Source: Motiliproteus sp.
GTDB lineage: Bacteria > Pseudomonadota > Gammaproteobacteria > Pseudomonadales > Balneatricaceae
Assembly (NCBI GenBank): GCA_026196225.1
Contig: JAPHRD010000027.1
Location: 1 to 64,000, forward strand
Direction of reading: 5' to 3'
Length of the DNA: 64,000 nt
The notes under the pieces are model-generated. The model did not search any database. It worked only from the letters and a program-made list of their open reading frames with translations, and was not told the origin of the DNA. Numbering within the stretch: position 1 is the first letter of the stretch; each line of letters starts with the position of its first letter. Shown here in pieces: positions 43,418 through 53,234 of this stretch. The position numbers were made by a program, and so were the translations under genes.

Positions 43418-44191
43418 ATGAAAATAGTGCCTCATTTAAAGAAAGCCGCCCCAATTTCTGCACTGATAATTGGCTTCGGCTTATTAAGCTTCCAACCTCT
43501 GCATGCAGGCTGGGGAGATCTACTGAAAAAGATCGAAGAAAAAGCGCCTGAGATAATGAATTCCGAGGAAGGAAAAAGCGCGGCTGGACTGGACACCGAA
43601 ACACTGATCAAAGGCCTGAAGGAAGCGTTGGCTGTGGGTACCCAACGGGCAGTTGAAGAAGTGTCTAAGACCGATGGCTATTTCTCCAATCCAACCATTA
43701 AAGTTCCGATGCCGGATACCGTTGAAAGCGGTGCAAAGTTGCTTCGTAAGTTTGGTGGTGATTCGCTGGTGGATGATTTTGAGCTATCGATGAACCGAGC
43801 CGCCGAAAAAGCCGCTCCGCAGGCAACCGAATACTTCCTGAACGCCCTCAAAGCGATGTCCATTGAAGACGCCAAGAAAATTTACGAAGGCTCAGACGAT
43901 GCAGCCACTCGATATTTCCAAGACAAAACCTCCGGCGACCTTGAAAACACCTTCAAGCCCATTATCAAAGACGCCATGAAACAAGTGGGGGTCACTCGCT
44001 ACTATCAACAGATGGTGGACGAGGCGAGCAAATACCCGCTAGTTGGTGATATGGACCTGAATCTGGAAAACCACGTCACCGACAAAGCCCTCGAAGGTCT
44101 GTTTGTCATGCTCGCTGCTGAAGAGAAAAAGATTCGTCAGGATCCAGTGGCACGCTCTACCGACCTGTTAAAACAGGTATTCGGTAACTAG
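43418..44191 (+). CDS. DUF4197 family exported protein
   Basis: A secreted protein (257 aa) with a signal peptide (SALIIGFGLLSFQPLHA) and an all-helical body: GLDTETLIKGLKEALAVGTQRAVEEVSKTDGYFSNPTIKVPMPDTV, then SIEDAKKIYEGSDDAATRYF. This is the DUF4197 profile, a widespread proteobacterial periplasmic family of unknown role. The ATG follows AAGGAC at a normal distance. It is upstream of mscS but separated from it by a 137-bp gap with a large inverted repeat. Confidence 0.88.
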   Translation: MKIVPHLKKAAPISALIIGFGLLSFQPLHAGWGDLLKKIEEKAPEIMNSEEGKSAAGLDTETLIKGLKEALAVGTQRAVEEVSKTDGYFSNPTIKVPMPDTVESGAKLLRKFGGDSLVDDFELSMNRAAEKAAPQATEYFLNALKAMSIEDAKKIYEGSDDAATRYFQDKTSGDLENTFKPIIKDAMKQVGVTRYYQQMVDEASKYPLVGDMDLNLENHVTDKALEGLFVMLAAEEKKIRQDPVARSTDLLKQVFGN

Positions 44192-44228
44192 TCCTCTCCC
44201 CTAGTTGACGATGATCCGGCAACAGCTG

Positions 44229-44242
44229 TTGATAATTATCAA
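44229..44242. promoter_or_regulatory. FNR/DNR-type box upstream of mscS
   Basis: TTGAT-AATT-ATCAA is a perfect match to the FNR/DNR consensus, about 90 bp before the mscS start. It is embedded in a longer inverted repeat (arms beginning GATCC at 44212 and ending GGATC near 44255). It could equally be the hairpin at the end of the DUF4197 transcript. Confidence 0.45.
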
Positions 44243-44331
44243 CAATTGCTGGATCTCGCTGACAAATTGTTGAAGAATATTTCACCAGCTTCACACCCTC
44301 TCTTTTCCACTAAGTTAACAAGGAGTTAATG

Positions 44332-45174
44332 ATGGAAAACGTCGATCTATCCGTACTCGAGAAGTATCAGGACCAAGCCATTGAATACGCTAGCCTTTAC
44401 GGGAGTAAAGTGCTGTTGGCCATCCTGACGCTGATTATCGGCCTGTGGATCATTAAATACATCGTTTCCGGTGTCGATAAGGCACTAAAAGTAGCCAAGG
44501 TAGAAGACACCCTGGCGATCTTCCTGGAGAAACTGATCAGTACCATCCTCAAGGTACTGCTGTTTATTTCCGTCGCCTCCATGGTGGGCATCGAAACCAC
44601 CTCCTTTATCGCCATCTTCGGTGCTGCCGGTCTGGCGGTGGGTTTGGCGCTACAGGGCAGTCTTTCCAACTTTGCCGGTGGCGTACTTATCCTACTGTTC
44701 AAGCCCTACAAGGTGGGTGATTTTGTTGAGCTTCAGGGTTTTTCCGGTTCGGTTAAGGAGATTCAGATCTTCAATACCATCCTCCACACAGGTGACCGCA
44801 AGACCATCATCATTCCCAATGGACCGATCTCCAACGGCAGTATCGTCAACTATTCCTTAAGCCCCATCCGTCGCGTCGACATGGTGTTCGGTATCGGATA
44901 TGACGATGATCTGAAGAAAGCGAAGGAAATTTTACAGCGCCTTGTTGCAGAAGATGACCGCATTCTTAAAGAGGAAGACAATCAGGTTATGTTGTCGGAA
45001 CTGGCAGACAGCTCGGTGAACTTCACCGTTCGAGCCTTTGTTAATTCCGCCGACTACTGGGGCGTTTACTTTGACATGCAGGAAAAGGTCAAACTCACCT
45101 TTGATGCTGAAGGTCTGTCGATCCCCTACCCTCAGCAAGATGTCCATATGCATCAGGTCGAGAAGGTCGCCTGA
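44332..45174 (+). CDS. mscS: small-conductance mechanosensitive channel MscS
   Basis: An inner-membrane channel of about 280 aa. Three N-terminal helices are followed by the pore helix TM3 (FGAAGLAVGLALQGSLSNFAGGVLILLFKPYKVGDFV), whose Gly/Ala pattern and Gln are classic MscS, then the cytoplasmic beta domain (VEIQ-like strand FNTILHTGDRKTIIIPNGPISNG) and the C-terminal alpha/beta domain. Length matches E. coli MscS (286 aa). AAGGAG is better spaced for the ATG at 44332 than for 44329. It relieves hypo-osmotic pressure. Confidence 0.95.
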   Translation: MENVDLSVLEKYQDQAIEYASLYGSKVLLAILTLIIGLWIIKYIVSGVDKALKVAKVEDTLAIFLEKLISTILKVLLFISVASMVGIETTSFIAIFGAAGLAVGLALQGSLSNFAGGVLILLFKPYKVGDFVELQGFSGSVKEIQIFNTILHTGDRKTIIIPNGPISNGSIVNYSLSPIRRVDMVFGIGYDDDLKKAKEILQRLVAEDDRILKEEDNQVMLSELADSSVNFTVRAFVNSADYWGVYFDMQEKVKLTFDAEGLSIPYPQQDVHMHQVEKVA

Positions 45175-45227
45175 TTGACCTAAACCACAGTCTCAGCCAG
45201 ACATTCAGAACTGGTAGTAACACATGC

Positions 45228-45254
45228 GGGAGCCAAAAATTATGGCTCCCGTTT
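45228..45254 (+). terminator. rho-independent terminator after mscS
   Basis: GGGAGCC pairs with GGCTCCC across an AT-rich loop and is followed by GTTTTA, 54 bp after the mscS stop. Confidence 0.75.
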
Positions 45255-45460
45255 TATATTCCCTTGTGTTCATAGCGGATGAATTAGAGAAACCGAATAC
45301 CTCCGTTATCCTTAGTCAATCCACCGCAAGATTGGTTTTCAAGAGATCCAAGGGGACTACTATCGACCCGCCATGAGCGCTGTTGATCTGGCAGAGCTGA
45401 TCGCCGCTCAAGAACAAAAAGTACGCTCAGAAGTGCGCACTGAAGTAAAAAGCACCTGAG

Positions 45461-48349
45461 CTAGTTACTTTCGTAAACCGGTGTCAGCATCCGGTCTTTC
45501 AGTAACTGTTCGAACTCTTCCGCCGGCACCGGCTTGCTGACCAGATAGCCCTGAATTTCATCACACCCCTGTTGGCGCAAGAAATCCAGTTGGTCATGGG
45601 TCTCCACACCTTCGGCAAGGGTTTTCAGATTGAGGCTGTTAGCCAGACGGATCACCGCAGTGATAATCGACTCGTCGTCGACATCATGGGAGATATCCCG
45701 GACAAAACTCTGATCGATTTTTAAACGGTGAACCCGGAAACGTTTTAAGTGGGATAGCGACGAGTAGCCGGTTCCGAAATCGTCCACGGATAAACGCACC
45801 CCCTGGTGATGAAGACGATCCATGATCCTTATCGCCGAGTCGACATCATCCATGGTCATACTCTCGGTCAGTTCCAACTCCAGCAGACGTGGTTCCAGTC
45901 CCGCTTCATCCAGCACTTCCTGAACTCGGTCGGTCAAGTTGTAATGACGAAATTGTGCCGCTGACAGGTTTACCGCCACCACCAACGGTGGATAGCCCGC
46001 CCGCTGCCAATTCACATTCTGCTTGACTGCCTGATTGAGTACCCAATCACCAATCGCCAATATCTGGCCGCTCTCTTCAGCAATAGGAATAAATTCCGAA
46101 GGCGGTACCATTCCAAGATCCGGGTGATGCCAACGCAGCAGCGCTTCACAGCCGATAATCCGGTCATCTTCCAGCGAGACCTGGGGTTGGTAGTACACAC
46201 TCAGTTCATTGTTGCTAATGGCGCGACGCAAGGCATTATCCAGCTGCAATGCGCGACTAGTATGCAACTTCATCTCCGGCTGGAACATCCGGAACATATT
46301 ACGACCATTCTGCTTAGCCCGGTACATAGCCGAGTCTGCACATTGCAGCAATTCATCGACGCTTTGGCCGTTATCGGGATAGATAGCGATACCAATCGAA
46401 GGAGTAATATTCAGTTCATGCTCACGAATTTGAAAGGGTGCGGCGATCACTTCCAGGATCTTCTCAGCCACCTGGGCAGCTCCGTCGCCGGTCACCTCAG
46501 GCAACAGCAAAATAAATTCATCACCTCCCAGTCGAGACACCGTATCTTCGCCACGCACTGTCGATTTAAGACGCCCAGCAACTTCAATCAACAGCTCGTC
46601 GCCAAACTGGTGCCCCAGCGAGTCATTGACTTTCTTAAAGCGGTCTAGATCCAAAAACAGTACCGCCATGCGATGCTGTTCCCGTATGGCACGACTGATA
46701 CCCTGATTGATACGATCATTGAGTAAAGTCCGATTCGGCAGATCGGTGAGGGCATCGTAGTGGGCCAGGTGACGAATATGTTCTTCAGCCTGCTTGTGCT
46801 GAGAGATATCGTTGATTATGCCGATGTAATGGCTGACCTCCTGCTGATCCCCATAAACAGTCGAAATCGATAACCATTCTGGGAACACCTCGCCATTCTT
46901 GCGGCGATTCCACACCTCCCCCTGCCAGTGGCCCTGCTCTTTTATCTGTATCCACATATTGCTGTAGAAATCTGGATCGTGTCGACCCGAACTCAGCACT
47001 TTCGGATTTTTCCCCAACAATTCTTCAGAGCTGTAACCGGTTATTTCACACATTGCCCGGTTAACCATCACCATCTCTCCATCGGCATTACAGATGATGA
47101 TCCCTTCGCTACCCTGCTCAAATATCTGAGCGGTCAGCTCCATTTCTGCCTGGGCATGTTTACGCTCAGTGGTATCGGTGGCCTGGACGATATAGCACTG
47201 CACAGTCTCCTGTTCATCGAAAAGGGCGGTAATAGCCGCATCCGCGCTACGGACCTCACCGTCTGCGGTAAGAAAGATATCGTCGGTTGTAACGGGCGCT
47301 CTAGTCTCCACGGCCAGATGCATTCGGTGCTTCCAGATATTTTTCCACTCGGGTAACGATGCCCATGCCGGGGAATCCCAAAATGGCTTACCCAAATAAT
47401 CCTCTCGACTGGCCTTTTGCACTTTCAGGGGTAAATCGTTTATCTCCTGCACAATCCCCTCGGGGGATAGCACAGCCATAAACTGAAACTGCTGATTGAA
47501 GATGGCACGAAAACGCTCTTCGCTGGCCCGAAGTTTGGTTTCAGAGGCTTTCTGATCTTCCAGCAAGCTGAGTAACGCTCGCCGGGAGCGGTCCTCTTCA
47601 CGCAGCAACGATAGCGTGTCTTCCTGGGATTTCCGCAGTTCATCTTCCAACCGCTTATGCTCGCTGATATCGAATATGCTGACGGGGATAGAAGACCATT
47701 GGTGCTTACTTTGGGGAATCGGCATGGAGATGATCGCGGTGAATTCTTCCCCTTCAAGGTTGGTGAATTTCGCCTCTGATCGAAACGAAGTATCACCAGC
47801 CCAGATCGCGCAAAGCTCATCCAAAAAAACCTGATGGGCACCTTCGCCGAAGGTATTCCCGATCGAGGTGATCAGCTGATTTTCGCTGGCTGCCTTAAAC
47901 AACTTCAAACTGGCGCGATTAACCTGGTTGATGGTTATCAGCTCGGCAATCTCAGCGAGACGCTTAGGGTTTTGGGTGAGATACTCACGTAAATCCTTAA
48001 CGCCGAGCCGACGCATCTCCTCCAAGGCCAGATAGACGCTGTTAAAATCTTCATTCCAGATAGAGATTTCGGAACTGTTAAACAGTTGGCGATAGGCGTT
48101 GAGGTGACGATTGCGAACTTCACCCACCTTCTGCACACGATACTGGGCCCGTTCAATTCGCATTATCAGCAGATAGGCAAGGATTGCCGTAACAACCACG
48201 TAAAACCAGCCTTTGTATAGCTGTACCTGGGCTAATTGGATTGGATCTGTAACCAGTGATCGAGCCACTGAATCGCTAAATAAAATCCATAAGCTACCAA
48301 AAATCAGATAGATAACGGCTACTAGAAAGCTGTACGGAGAAAACTTCAT
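45461..48349 (-). CDS. membrane PAS-GGDEF-EAL signalling protein
   Basis: A 962-aa protein. Two N-terminal helices (FLVAVIYLIFGSLWILF and YVVVTAILAYLLIMRI) precede PAS segments (about 90-230, 265-400 and 405-520; the last with EQGSEGIIICNADGEMVMVNRAM). A GGDEF domain (about 530-695, RLGGDEFILLLPEV) and an EAL domain (about 705-950, EALLRWHHPDLG, SVDDFGTGYSSLSHLKRF) end the protein. Both catalytic signatures look intact, so it could make or degrade cyclic di-GMP; the EAL residues (EALLR, the DDFGTG loop) favour an active phosphodiesterase. It follows the CBS-PAS gene by 65 bp and is probably co-transcribed. Confidence 0.93.
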   Translation of the reverse strand: MKFSPYSFLVAVIYLIFGSLWILFSDSVARSLVTDPIQLAQVQLYKGWFYVVVTAILAYLLIMRIERAQYRVQKVGEVRNRHLNAYRQLFNSSEISIWNEDFNSVYLALEEMRRLGVKDLREYLTQNPKRLAEIAELITINQVNRASLKLFKAASENQLITSIGNTFGEGAHQVFLDELCAIWAGDTSFRSEAKFTNLEGEEFTAIISMPIPQSKHQWSSIPVSIFDISEHKRLEDELRKSQEDTLSLLREEDRSRRALLSLLEDQKASETKLRASEERFRAIFNQQFQFMAVLSPEGIVQEINDLPLKVQKASREDYLGKPFWDSPAWASLPEWKNIWKHRMHLAVETRAPVTTDDIFLTADGEVRSADAAITALFDEQETVQCYIVQATDTTERKHAQAEMELTAQIFEQGSEGIIICNADGEMVMVNRAMCEITGYSSEELLGKNPKVLSSGRHDPDFYSNMWIQIKEQGHWQGEVWNRRKNGEVFPEWLSISTVYGDQQEVSHYIGIINDISQHKQAEEHIRHLAHYDALTDLPNRTLLNDRINQGISRAIREQHRMAVLFLDLDRFKKVNDSLGHQFGDELLIEVAGRLKSTVRGEDTVSRLGGDEFILLLPEVTGDGAAQVAEKILEVIAAPFQIREHELNITPSIGIAIYPDNGQSVDELLQCADSAMYRAKQNGRNMFRMFQPEMKLHTSRALQLDNALRRAISNNELSVYYQPQVSLEDDRIIGCEALLRWHHPDLGMVPPSEFIPIAEESGQILAIGDWVLNQAVKQNVNWQRAGYPPLVVAVNLSAAQFRHYNLTDRVQEVLDEAGLEPRLLELELTESMTMDDVDSAIRIMDRLHHQGVRLSVDDFGTGYSSLSHLKRFRVHRLKIDQSFVRDISHDVDDESIITAVIRLANSLNLKTLAEGVETHDQLDFLRQQGCDEIQGYLVSKPVPAEEFEQLLKDRMLTPVYESN

Positions 48350-48414
48350 TTCTTCACGCTACCCAATATATTGATACAGTATCTAACCCTAACTTACACT
48401 TATCCGATATTTCT

Positions 48415-50133
48415 TTATGCCTTTGGCTCCCCATATCTCGGCGATTCACCCAAGCGGCTCAATAGTTCGTTGACTTCATCTTTCAGTTCCAAAATCCGCT
48501 CCTCACGCCCCAGAGTCATCTGATGCCAGCGTCGCAACTCATCCAGTTGCTCGCTCTTCCGCTCCATGGTCTGCTTCTGGTCGCTGATATCGGTCATGAT
48601 CGACATCGAATGCAGCAAACAGTCCTTGTCATCGTAAACCGCATTGGAATTAATCAAAACGGTCTTAGTTTCTCCCTTACGATTGCGAACCAGTAGTTCA
48701 CCATTCTCAATCAGACCCGTTTTAAGCCATTGCTGAAATAGTTGGTCTGCTAATTGATGACAGCTCGGGTCTATTAACTTTTTTCTAGATTCACCCTGTA
48801 GTTCTGATTTGTCATAACCAAACCACTTCAAAGCTGCCTGGTTGGCATCTAAAATATGATCATCTGGTGAGACCATAAAACAGTAGTTAATATTGGTATC
48901 AAAAAATTTATGAAAACGCCTCTCACTGGTGCTGAGGGCTTTTTCCACCCGTTTCTGTTGGGTTACGTCAACAAAGGTCGCCAAAAAGTCTTGGCCCAGA
49001 GTGATCCCCGAAATGACCACCTGTTTCTCAACGCCATTGCTACATGTGACGTTGTATTCCTGCGGCGCTATATCCCACTCCCGCTCAGCCGCTTCATCAA
49101 CCGCCTGTTCCCAAGTGCTGACGACCCAACGTCGGTAGTCTTCATCGGGATAGGCTTTCTGCCACCAGTGATCAATGTCTGGAAGATCATTAAGGGTATA
49201 ACCAAACAGCTGGGTAAAACGCTGATTGATAAACTGGAATTGACCGTCGCTGGCTACATGACATAGGGCTAACGGCAGGCGCTCAAACAAAATCCTGAAA
49301 CGGGCTTCACTTTCCACCGCTTTTTGAGCAGATAATTCACGGTATTCATCGGACAAAATAGCCGCCAAACGCTCCAACATGCGGTGCTGACTCAGCACCC
49401 CCACCATATGACCATTGCCACAATTGACCACCATATGGCGAATACCCAACTCCTTCATCGACGCAGATGCCTGCTCAACCGAAGCCGAAATACTGATGGC
49501 GTGTACAGGCGAGGTCATCACGTCACTCAGTGTCACAGATTCCGGGTCTGTGCGCTGGACCAACAAACGTGTCACATCACGCTCGGTAACAATTCCCAGA
49601 GCATCCTGATCTTTACTCACCACGATATGATCAAGCTTGGCCAAGGTCATATGTTCCAGGGCTTGACTCAAAGGCACATCGGGCGCCATCTGAGCCACTT
49701 CACTATCCATGACTGCACTTAGTTCGTGAATTCGTTCGAGCAGATCACTACTGATATGGCGGCGAAAGTCGGTCTGACTGACAATGCCCGACAATTTTCC
49801 CCGTTGATCTAGCACGATTAGATGACGAACGTCGTGATCGCTCATCATCCGCTGAGCATCCAGACAGTCCAGATTGGAATGCGCTGTCAAAATAGGTGTA
49901 GTCATCACCTCCGATACCGGCCGCCCCTGTGGAATCCCTTTATACATCAGGCGTACCACATCTCGTTCGGTCAGTAATCCTATAGGTTCAGAGCTTGCTG
50001 CATCAACGATAACCACACTAGAGCAGGCATGATCGCTCATCAACTTGAGCGCATGAGCGATCAGCTCATCGGGCTGGACCGTAACCACATCAGCGCTGGC
50101 AATATCGGAAAGAAGTAGGTGCTCAACGGTCAT
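48415..50133 (-). CDS. four-CBS, two-PAS signalling protein
   Basis: A cytoplasmic protein of 572 aa. Four CBS motifs in two Bateman pairs occupy about residues 1-260 (VVTVQPDELIAHALKLMSDHACSSVVIVD, then LTERDVVRLMYKG and later LVIVTERDVTRLLVQR-type repeats), followed by two PAS domains (about 275-400, LCHVASDGQFQFINQRFTQLFGYTLND, and 405-530) and a short helical tail. There is no catalytic domain. CBS pairs commonly bind adenine nucleotides, so it may relay energy state to the downstream PAS-GGDEF-EAL protein. Its four-CBS head is like that of some CBS-GGDEF-EAL proteins, suggesting a split version of such a sensor. Confidence 0.85.
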   Translation of the reverse strand: MTVEHLLLSDIASADVVTVQPDELIAHALKLMSDHACSSVVIVDAASSEPIGLLTERDVVRLMYKGIPQGRPVSEVMTTPILTAHSNLDCLDAQRMMSDHDVRHLIVLDQRGKLSGIVSQTDFRRHISSDLLERIHELSAVMDSEVAQMAPDVPLSQALEHMTLAKLDHIVVSKDQDALGIVTERDVTRLLVQRTDPESVTLSDVMTSPVHAISISASVEQASASMKELGIRHMVVNCGNGHMVGVLSQHRMLERLAAILSDEYRELSAQKAVESEARFRILFERLPLALCHVASDGQFQFINQRFTQLFGYTLNDLPDIDHWWQKAYPDEDYRRWVVSTWEQAVDEAAEREWDIAPQEYNVTCSNGVEKQVVISGITLGQDFLATFVDVTQQKRVEKALSTSERRFHKFFDTNINYCFMVSPDDHILDANQAALKWFGYDKSELQGESRKKLIDPSCHQLADQLFQQWLKTGLIENGELLVRNRKGETKTVLINSNAVYDDKDCLLHSMSIMTDISDQKQTMERKSEQLDELRRWHQMTLGREERILELKDEVNELLSRLGESPRYGEPKA

Positions 50134-50260
50134 TCCTGAACCTATATCGAGGCAGACGAATTAAGCTCTAAGTATTACCGCAACCCCTAGATTTAACAAC
50201 CCGATTTCAATCAATACAAATTGTTAGTAGATTGTTTAGAAAGGAAAAATTGAGCATCAA

Positions 50261-50350
50261 TCACTTAGTGTCGTTTTGGCCCAACCAAAACCACCAAACA
50301 ATAGCGGCGATCAGGGCTATTCCACCCAGATTTACAATCACAGAAATCAT
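50261..50350 (-). CDS. 29-aa single-helix protein after copA, possible truncated cupredoxin
   Basis: ATG at 50350 overlaps the copA stop (ATGA). It encodes MISVIVNLGGIALIAAIVWW then FWLGQNDTK and a stop. This closely resembles the N-terminal anchor of small cupredoxin-domain proteins that often follow copper P-type ATPases. The rest of such a domain (about 90 residues) is missing, and only 127 bp remain before the next gene, so a truncated remnant is likely; a genuine microprotein is the alternative. Confidence 0.5.
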   Translation of the reverse strand: MISVIVNLGGIALIAAIVWWFWLGQNDTK

Positions 50351-53139
50351 GCGCTGCCCTCCCCTTTGCCCAGCTTCAATAAACGCAGGCGATTGGCATT
50401 GGAAACCACTGTCAGCGATGACAAGGACATCGCCACGCCGGCAATCACCGGGTTCAGCAGAACTCCAATAAAGGGATACAACACCCCGGCCGCGATGGGA
50501 ATACCGAGACTGTTGTAGCCAAAAGCACCCCAAAGGTTCTGGCGGATATTACGCATACAGGCGCGACTGAGTTCGATACTGTCAGCGACGCTATGCAGCG
50601 ATCCTCGCATCAGAGTCACATCGGCGCTTTCGATGGCCACATCGGTACCGGATCCGATAGCAAAACCGATGTCAGCCTGGGATAGCGAGGGGGCATCATT
50701 AATACCGTCACCCACCATGGCTACCCGCTTGCCTTCGTCCTGAAGTTGACGAATAAATGCCAGCTTATCATCTGGCATCAACTCGGCCCGGTATTCATCC
50801 ACTGCCGTGGTACGAGCAACCGCTTGAGCCGTCGCACTGTTATCACCGGTCAGCATCACCACCTTTAAGCCATGCTCACGCAGCCGCTTTATCGCAGCTA
50901 CCGCATCCGACTTGATCTGATCGGAGATCGCCAGCAAGGCCACTAGCTCACCATCAATGGCCAAGTAGACTACCGTACAGGCTTTAGCGTGCCACTCAGC
51001 CGCCAGATTCTGGGCTATTTCAGTATCTACCTGGTGTTGCTGCATCAATCGCGCATTACCCAGCAGCAGTTGTTTTCCATCAAGCTGGGCACTTACCCCC
51101 AGCCCGGATAGCGCTGAAAATTGAGTCAGTAAAAGCTTCTGCTTACTATCAACACAATCAATTCCATAGCGGCAAATAGCCTCCGCCAGTGGGTGTTCAG
51201 ACTGGGATTCCAGGGTGTGGATGAGAGCCAGTAAATATCCATCGCTCAGTGTCGACAGGTTCCTGAACTCACTGACACTGGGTTGCCCTTCGGTGATGGT
51301 GCCGGTCTTGTCCAGCACCACCACATCCAGTTCGCTAGCCCGTTGCAGCGCCTCGCCATTACGAATCAAGATACCCGCCTCTGCCGCCTTGCCGATCGCG
51401 ATCATCACCGAAATCGGTGTCGCCAGACCCAGAGCGCAGGGGCAGGCGATGATCAACACGGTACAGGCGCTCACCAGCATATAGGTGATCTGCGGCTCGG
51501 GGCCAAGGTTAAACCAGGCCAAGGCAGTGACCACGGCAATAATCATCACGCTGGGAACAAACACCGACGCGACGCGGTCGGCTAGATGGCTGATGGCCGG
51601 TTTACTGTTTTGAGCCTGGCGTACCATCTCGATAATCTTCGCCAGCACCGTATCCTGTCCGATTCGGGTTGCTCGATAGACCAGACTACCACTGCGATTG
51701 ATAGTACCCGTCGAAACCTGATCCCCCGCCGTCTTCACAACCGGCATAGGCTCACCTGTGAGCATCGCCTCATCCACCGAGCTCTCACCGTCGACAACCA
51801 CGCCATCCACAGCAAACTGCTCTCCCGGGCGAACGCGTATCTGGTCGTCTAATTCGACTTGCTCCACCGGCAGATCCAGTTCCTGTCCATCCCGTAATAC
51901 CCGAGCGGTTTTCACCTTCAGATTTAGTAGCCGTTTGATCGCTTGGCTGGTACGCCCGCGGGCCTTAATCTCCAGCGCCTGGCCGAGATTAATCAATCCG
52001 ATAATCATCGCCGCCGCTTCAAAATAGAGTCCACGAGCCTCCACTGGTAACCACTGAGTTGCAAACACCACCACCATGGAATAGAGCCAGGCCGAACCGG
52101 TTCCCAAAGCGATCAGGGTATCCATATTGGCGTTATGGTTACGGAAGGCTTTCCAGGCCCCCACAAAAAAGTGTCGCCCTGCAGTCATCAGCAGTACACC
52201 GGTCAGTATTCCTACCAGACCCCAGCCCAAACGCTCAGCACTGCTGGTGACACTCATATGGAAAAACAGGCCGTAGAGCATTAAAGGAATACCAAGCCCC
52301 AATCCCAGCCAGGTATTATCGATACGACGCCGGTATTCACCTTGTTCGTTCTGTTCTCTGAGCTGTTCAGCTTGCTCAGCATCCTCTACCTGACTGGCTC
52401 CGTAACCGGCACCGTCTACAGCAGCCAGTACCAGCCCCGCTATTTGATCGACGTCGGTGTTGGCTTGCAGATAAACCTGAGCATTACGACTGGCAAAGTT
52501 GACCTTGGCCTGGGCTACGCCTGCCACCGAATCAAGAGCATCTTCCACGGACTTCACACAACCGGCGCAGGTCATACCGCTTATGGCCAGGTGAATACTG
52601 GCACCCGCGGCAGCAGAAGGGACATCCTGAGAGGCGCTATCTCGTCTCGATTCACCCTCTTCTACAGGTGAATCGGCTAATGCCGGTTGCGCTACCGACT
52701 CGCTCTCTAGCAGAGGCTCGCAACCATAGTCCAGTTGCTGTAACAGCGCCTGCAACTGATCGGGCTCTAGTCTGGAATTAAAATGAAGGGTGGACTGTTC
52801 TAGGTCAGCGTCCACTTCCGCAGCGCTATCCAGTTGCTGCAACTGTTTGCGGATCTTGTTCACGCAGCCATTGCAGCGCACACCGGTCACTTTAAAACGG
52901 GACTCGCGCGGTTCTATCGCAGAAGCGGTAAACCCCAGTGCGGTGATAGTCGAGACCAAAATGGGTTGAGGTAGGAAGCTAACAATGGTTGCGCGCTGGC
53001 GTGGTAACTGAATATCAACCTGCACAGCTTGATCCTGCTCCAGCAAGGCATTACGGATCTTGTTTACACAGCCATTGCAGTTCACCCCGGTTAACTGCAG
53101 GTGGTAGTCATGTGTGGATTGATCAGCCAAGGTACTCAT
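50347..53139 (-). CDS. copA: copper-exporting P1B-type ATPase CopA with three metal-binding domains
   Basis: A heavy-metal ATPase of 930 aa. Three N-terminal HMA domains carry CNGC (GVNCNGCVNKIRNAL), CNGC (GVRCNGCVNKIRKQL) and CAGC (GMTCAGCVKSVEDAL); most CopA have one or two. The core shows the TM metal motif CPC (IIACPCALGLATP), the phosphorylation site DKTGT, TGEP (MLTGEPMPV) and GDGINDAP. These are typical of Cu(I) export. Upstream is a perfect CueR-type promoter, supporting copper. Copper handling links it loosely to SCO1/PCuAC and the cupredoxin elsewhere in the window. The next ORF overlaps its stop. Confidence 0.94.
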   Translation of the reverse strand: MSTLADQSTHDYHLQLTGVNCNGCVNKIRNALLEQDQAVQVDIQLPRQRATIVSFLPQPILVSTITALGFTASAIEPRESRFKVTGVRCNGCVNKIRKQLQQLDSAAEVDADLEQSTLHFNSRLEPDQLQALLQQLDYGCEPLLESESVAQPALADSPVEEGESRRDSASQDVPSAAAGASIHLAISGMTCAGCVKSVEDALDSVAGVAQAKVNFASRNAQVYLQANTDVDQIAGLVLAAVDGAGYGASQVEDAEQAEQLREQNEQGEYRRRIDNTWLGLGLGIPLMLYGLFFHMSVTSSAERLGWGLVGILTGVLLMTAGRHFFVGAWKAFRNHNANMDTLIALGTGSAWLYSMVVVFATQWLPVEARGLYFEAAAMIIGLINLGQALEIKARGRTSQAIKRLLNLKVKTARVLRDGQELDLPVEQVELDDQIRVRPGEQFAVDGVVVDGESSVDEAMLTGEPMPVVKTAGDQVSTGTINRSGSLVYRATRIGQDTVLAKIIEMVRQAQNSKPAISHLADRVASVFVPSVMIIAVVTALAWFNLGPEPQITYMLVSACTVLIIACPCALGLATPISVMIAIGKAAEAGILIRNGEALQRASELDVVVLDKTGTITEGQPSVSEFRNLSTLSDGYLLALIHTLESQSEHPLAEAICRYGIDCVDSKQKLLLTQFSALSGLGVSAQLDGKQLLLGNARLMQQHQVDTEIAQNLAAEWHAKACTVVYLAIDGELVALLAISDQIKSDAVAAIKRLREHGLKVVMLTGDNSATAQAVARTTAVDEYRAELMPDDKLAFIRQLQDEGKRVAMVGDGINDAPSLSQADIGFAIGSGTDVAIESADVTLMRGSLHSVADSIELSRACMRNIRQNLWGAFGYNSLGIPIAAGVLYPFIGVLLNPVIAGVAMSLSSLTVVSNANRLRLLKLGKGEGSA

Positions 53140-53173
53140 TGTGTCAGTCCTAAGGATTAGGTACCAAACAATA

Positions 53174-53204
53174 AGATAAACCCTAAAGTAAACTTTAGGG
53201 TCAA
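53174..53204 (-). promoter_or_regulatory. CueR-type promoter of copA
   Basis: On the minus strand TTGACC (-35) and TTATCT (-10) are separated by 19 bp, and a perfect palindrome (53180-53201, ACCCTAAAG-N4-CTTTAGGGT) spans the spacer. This is the architecture of CueR-activated copA promoters. No cueR gene is adjacent. Confidence 0.8.
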
Positions 53205-53234
53205 TAAAGATTGATTAAATTGATATAAAAAAAG

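Noticed and set aside
45373-45459. 28-codon plus ORF (MSAVDLAELIAAQEQKV...)
   Set aside because: No ribosome binding site or conserved motif; may be a remnant but cannot be supported.
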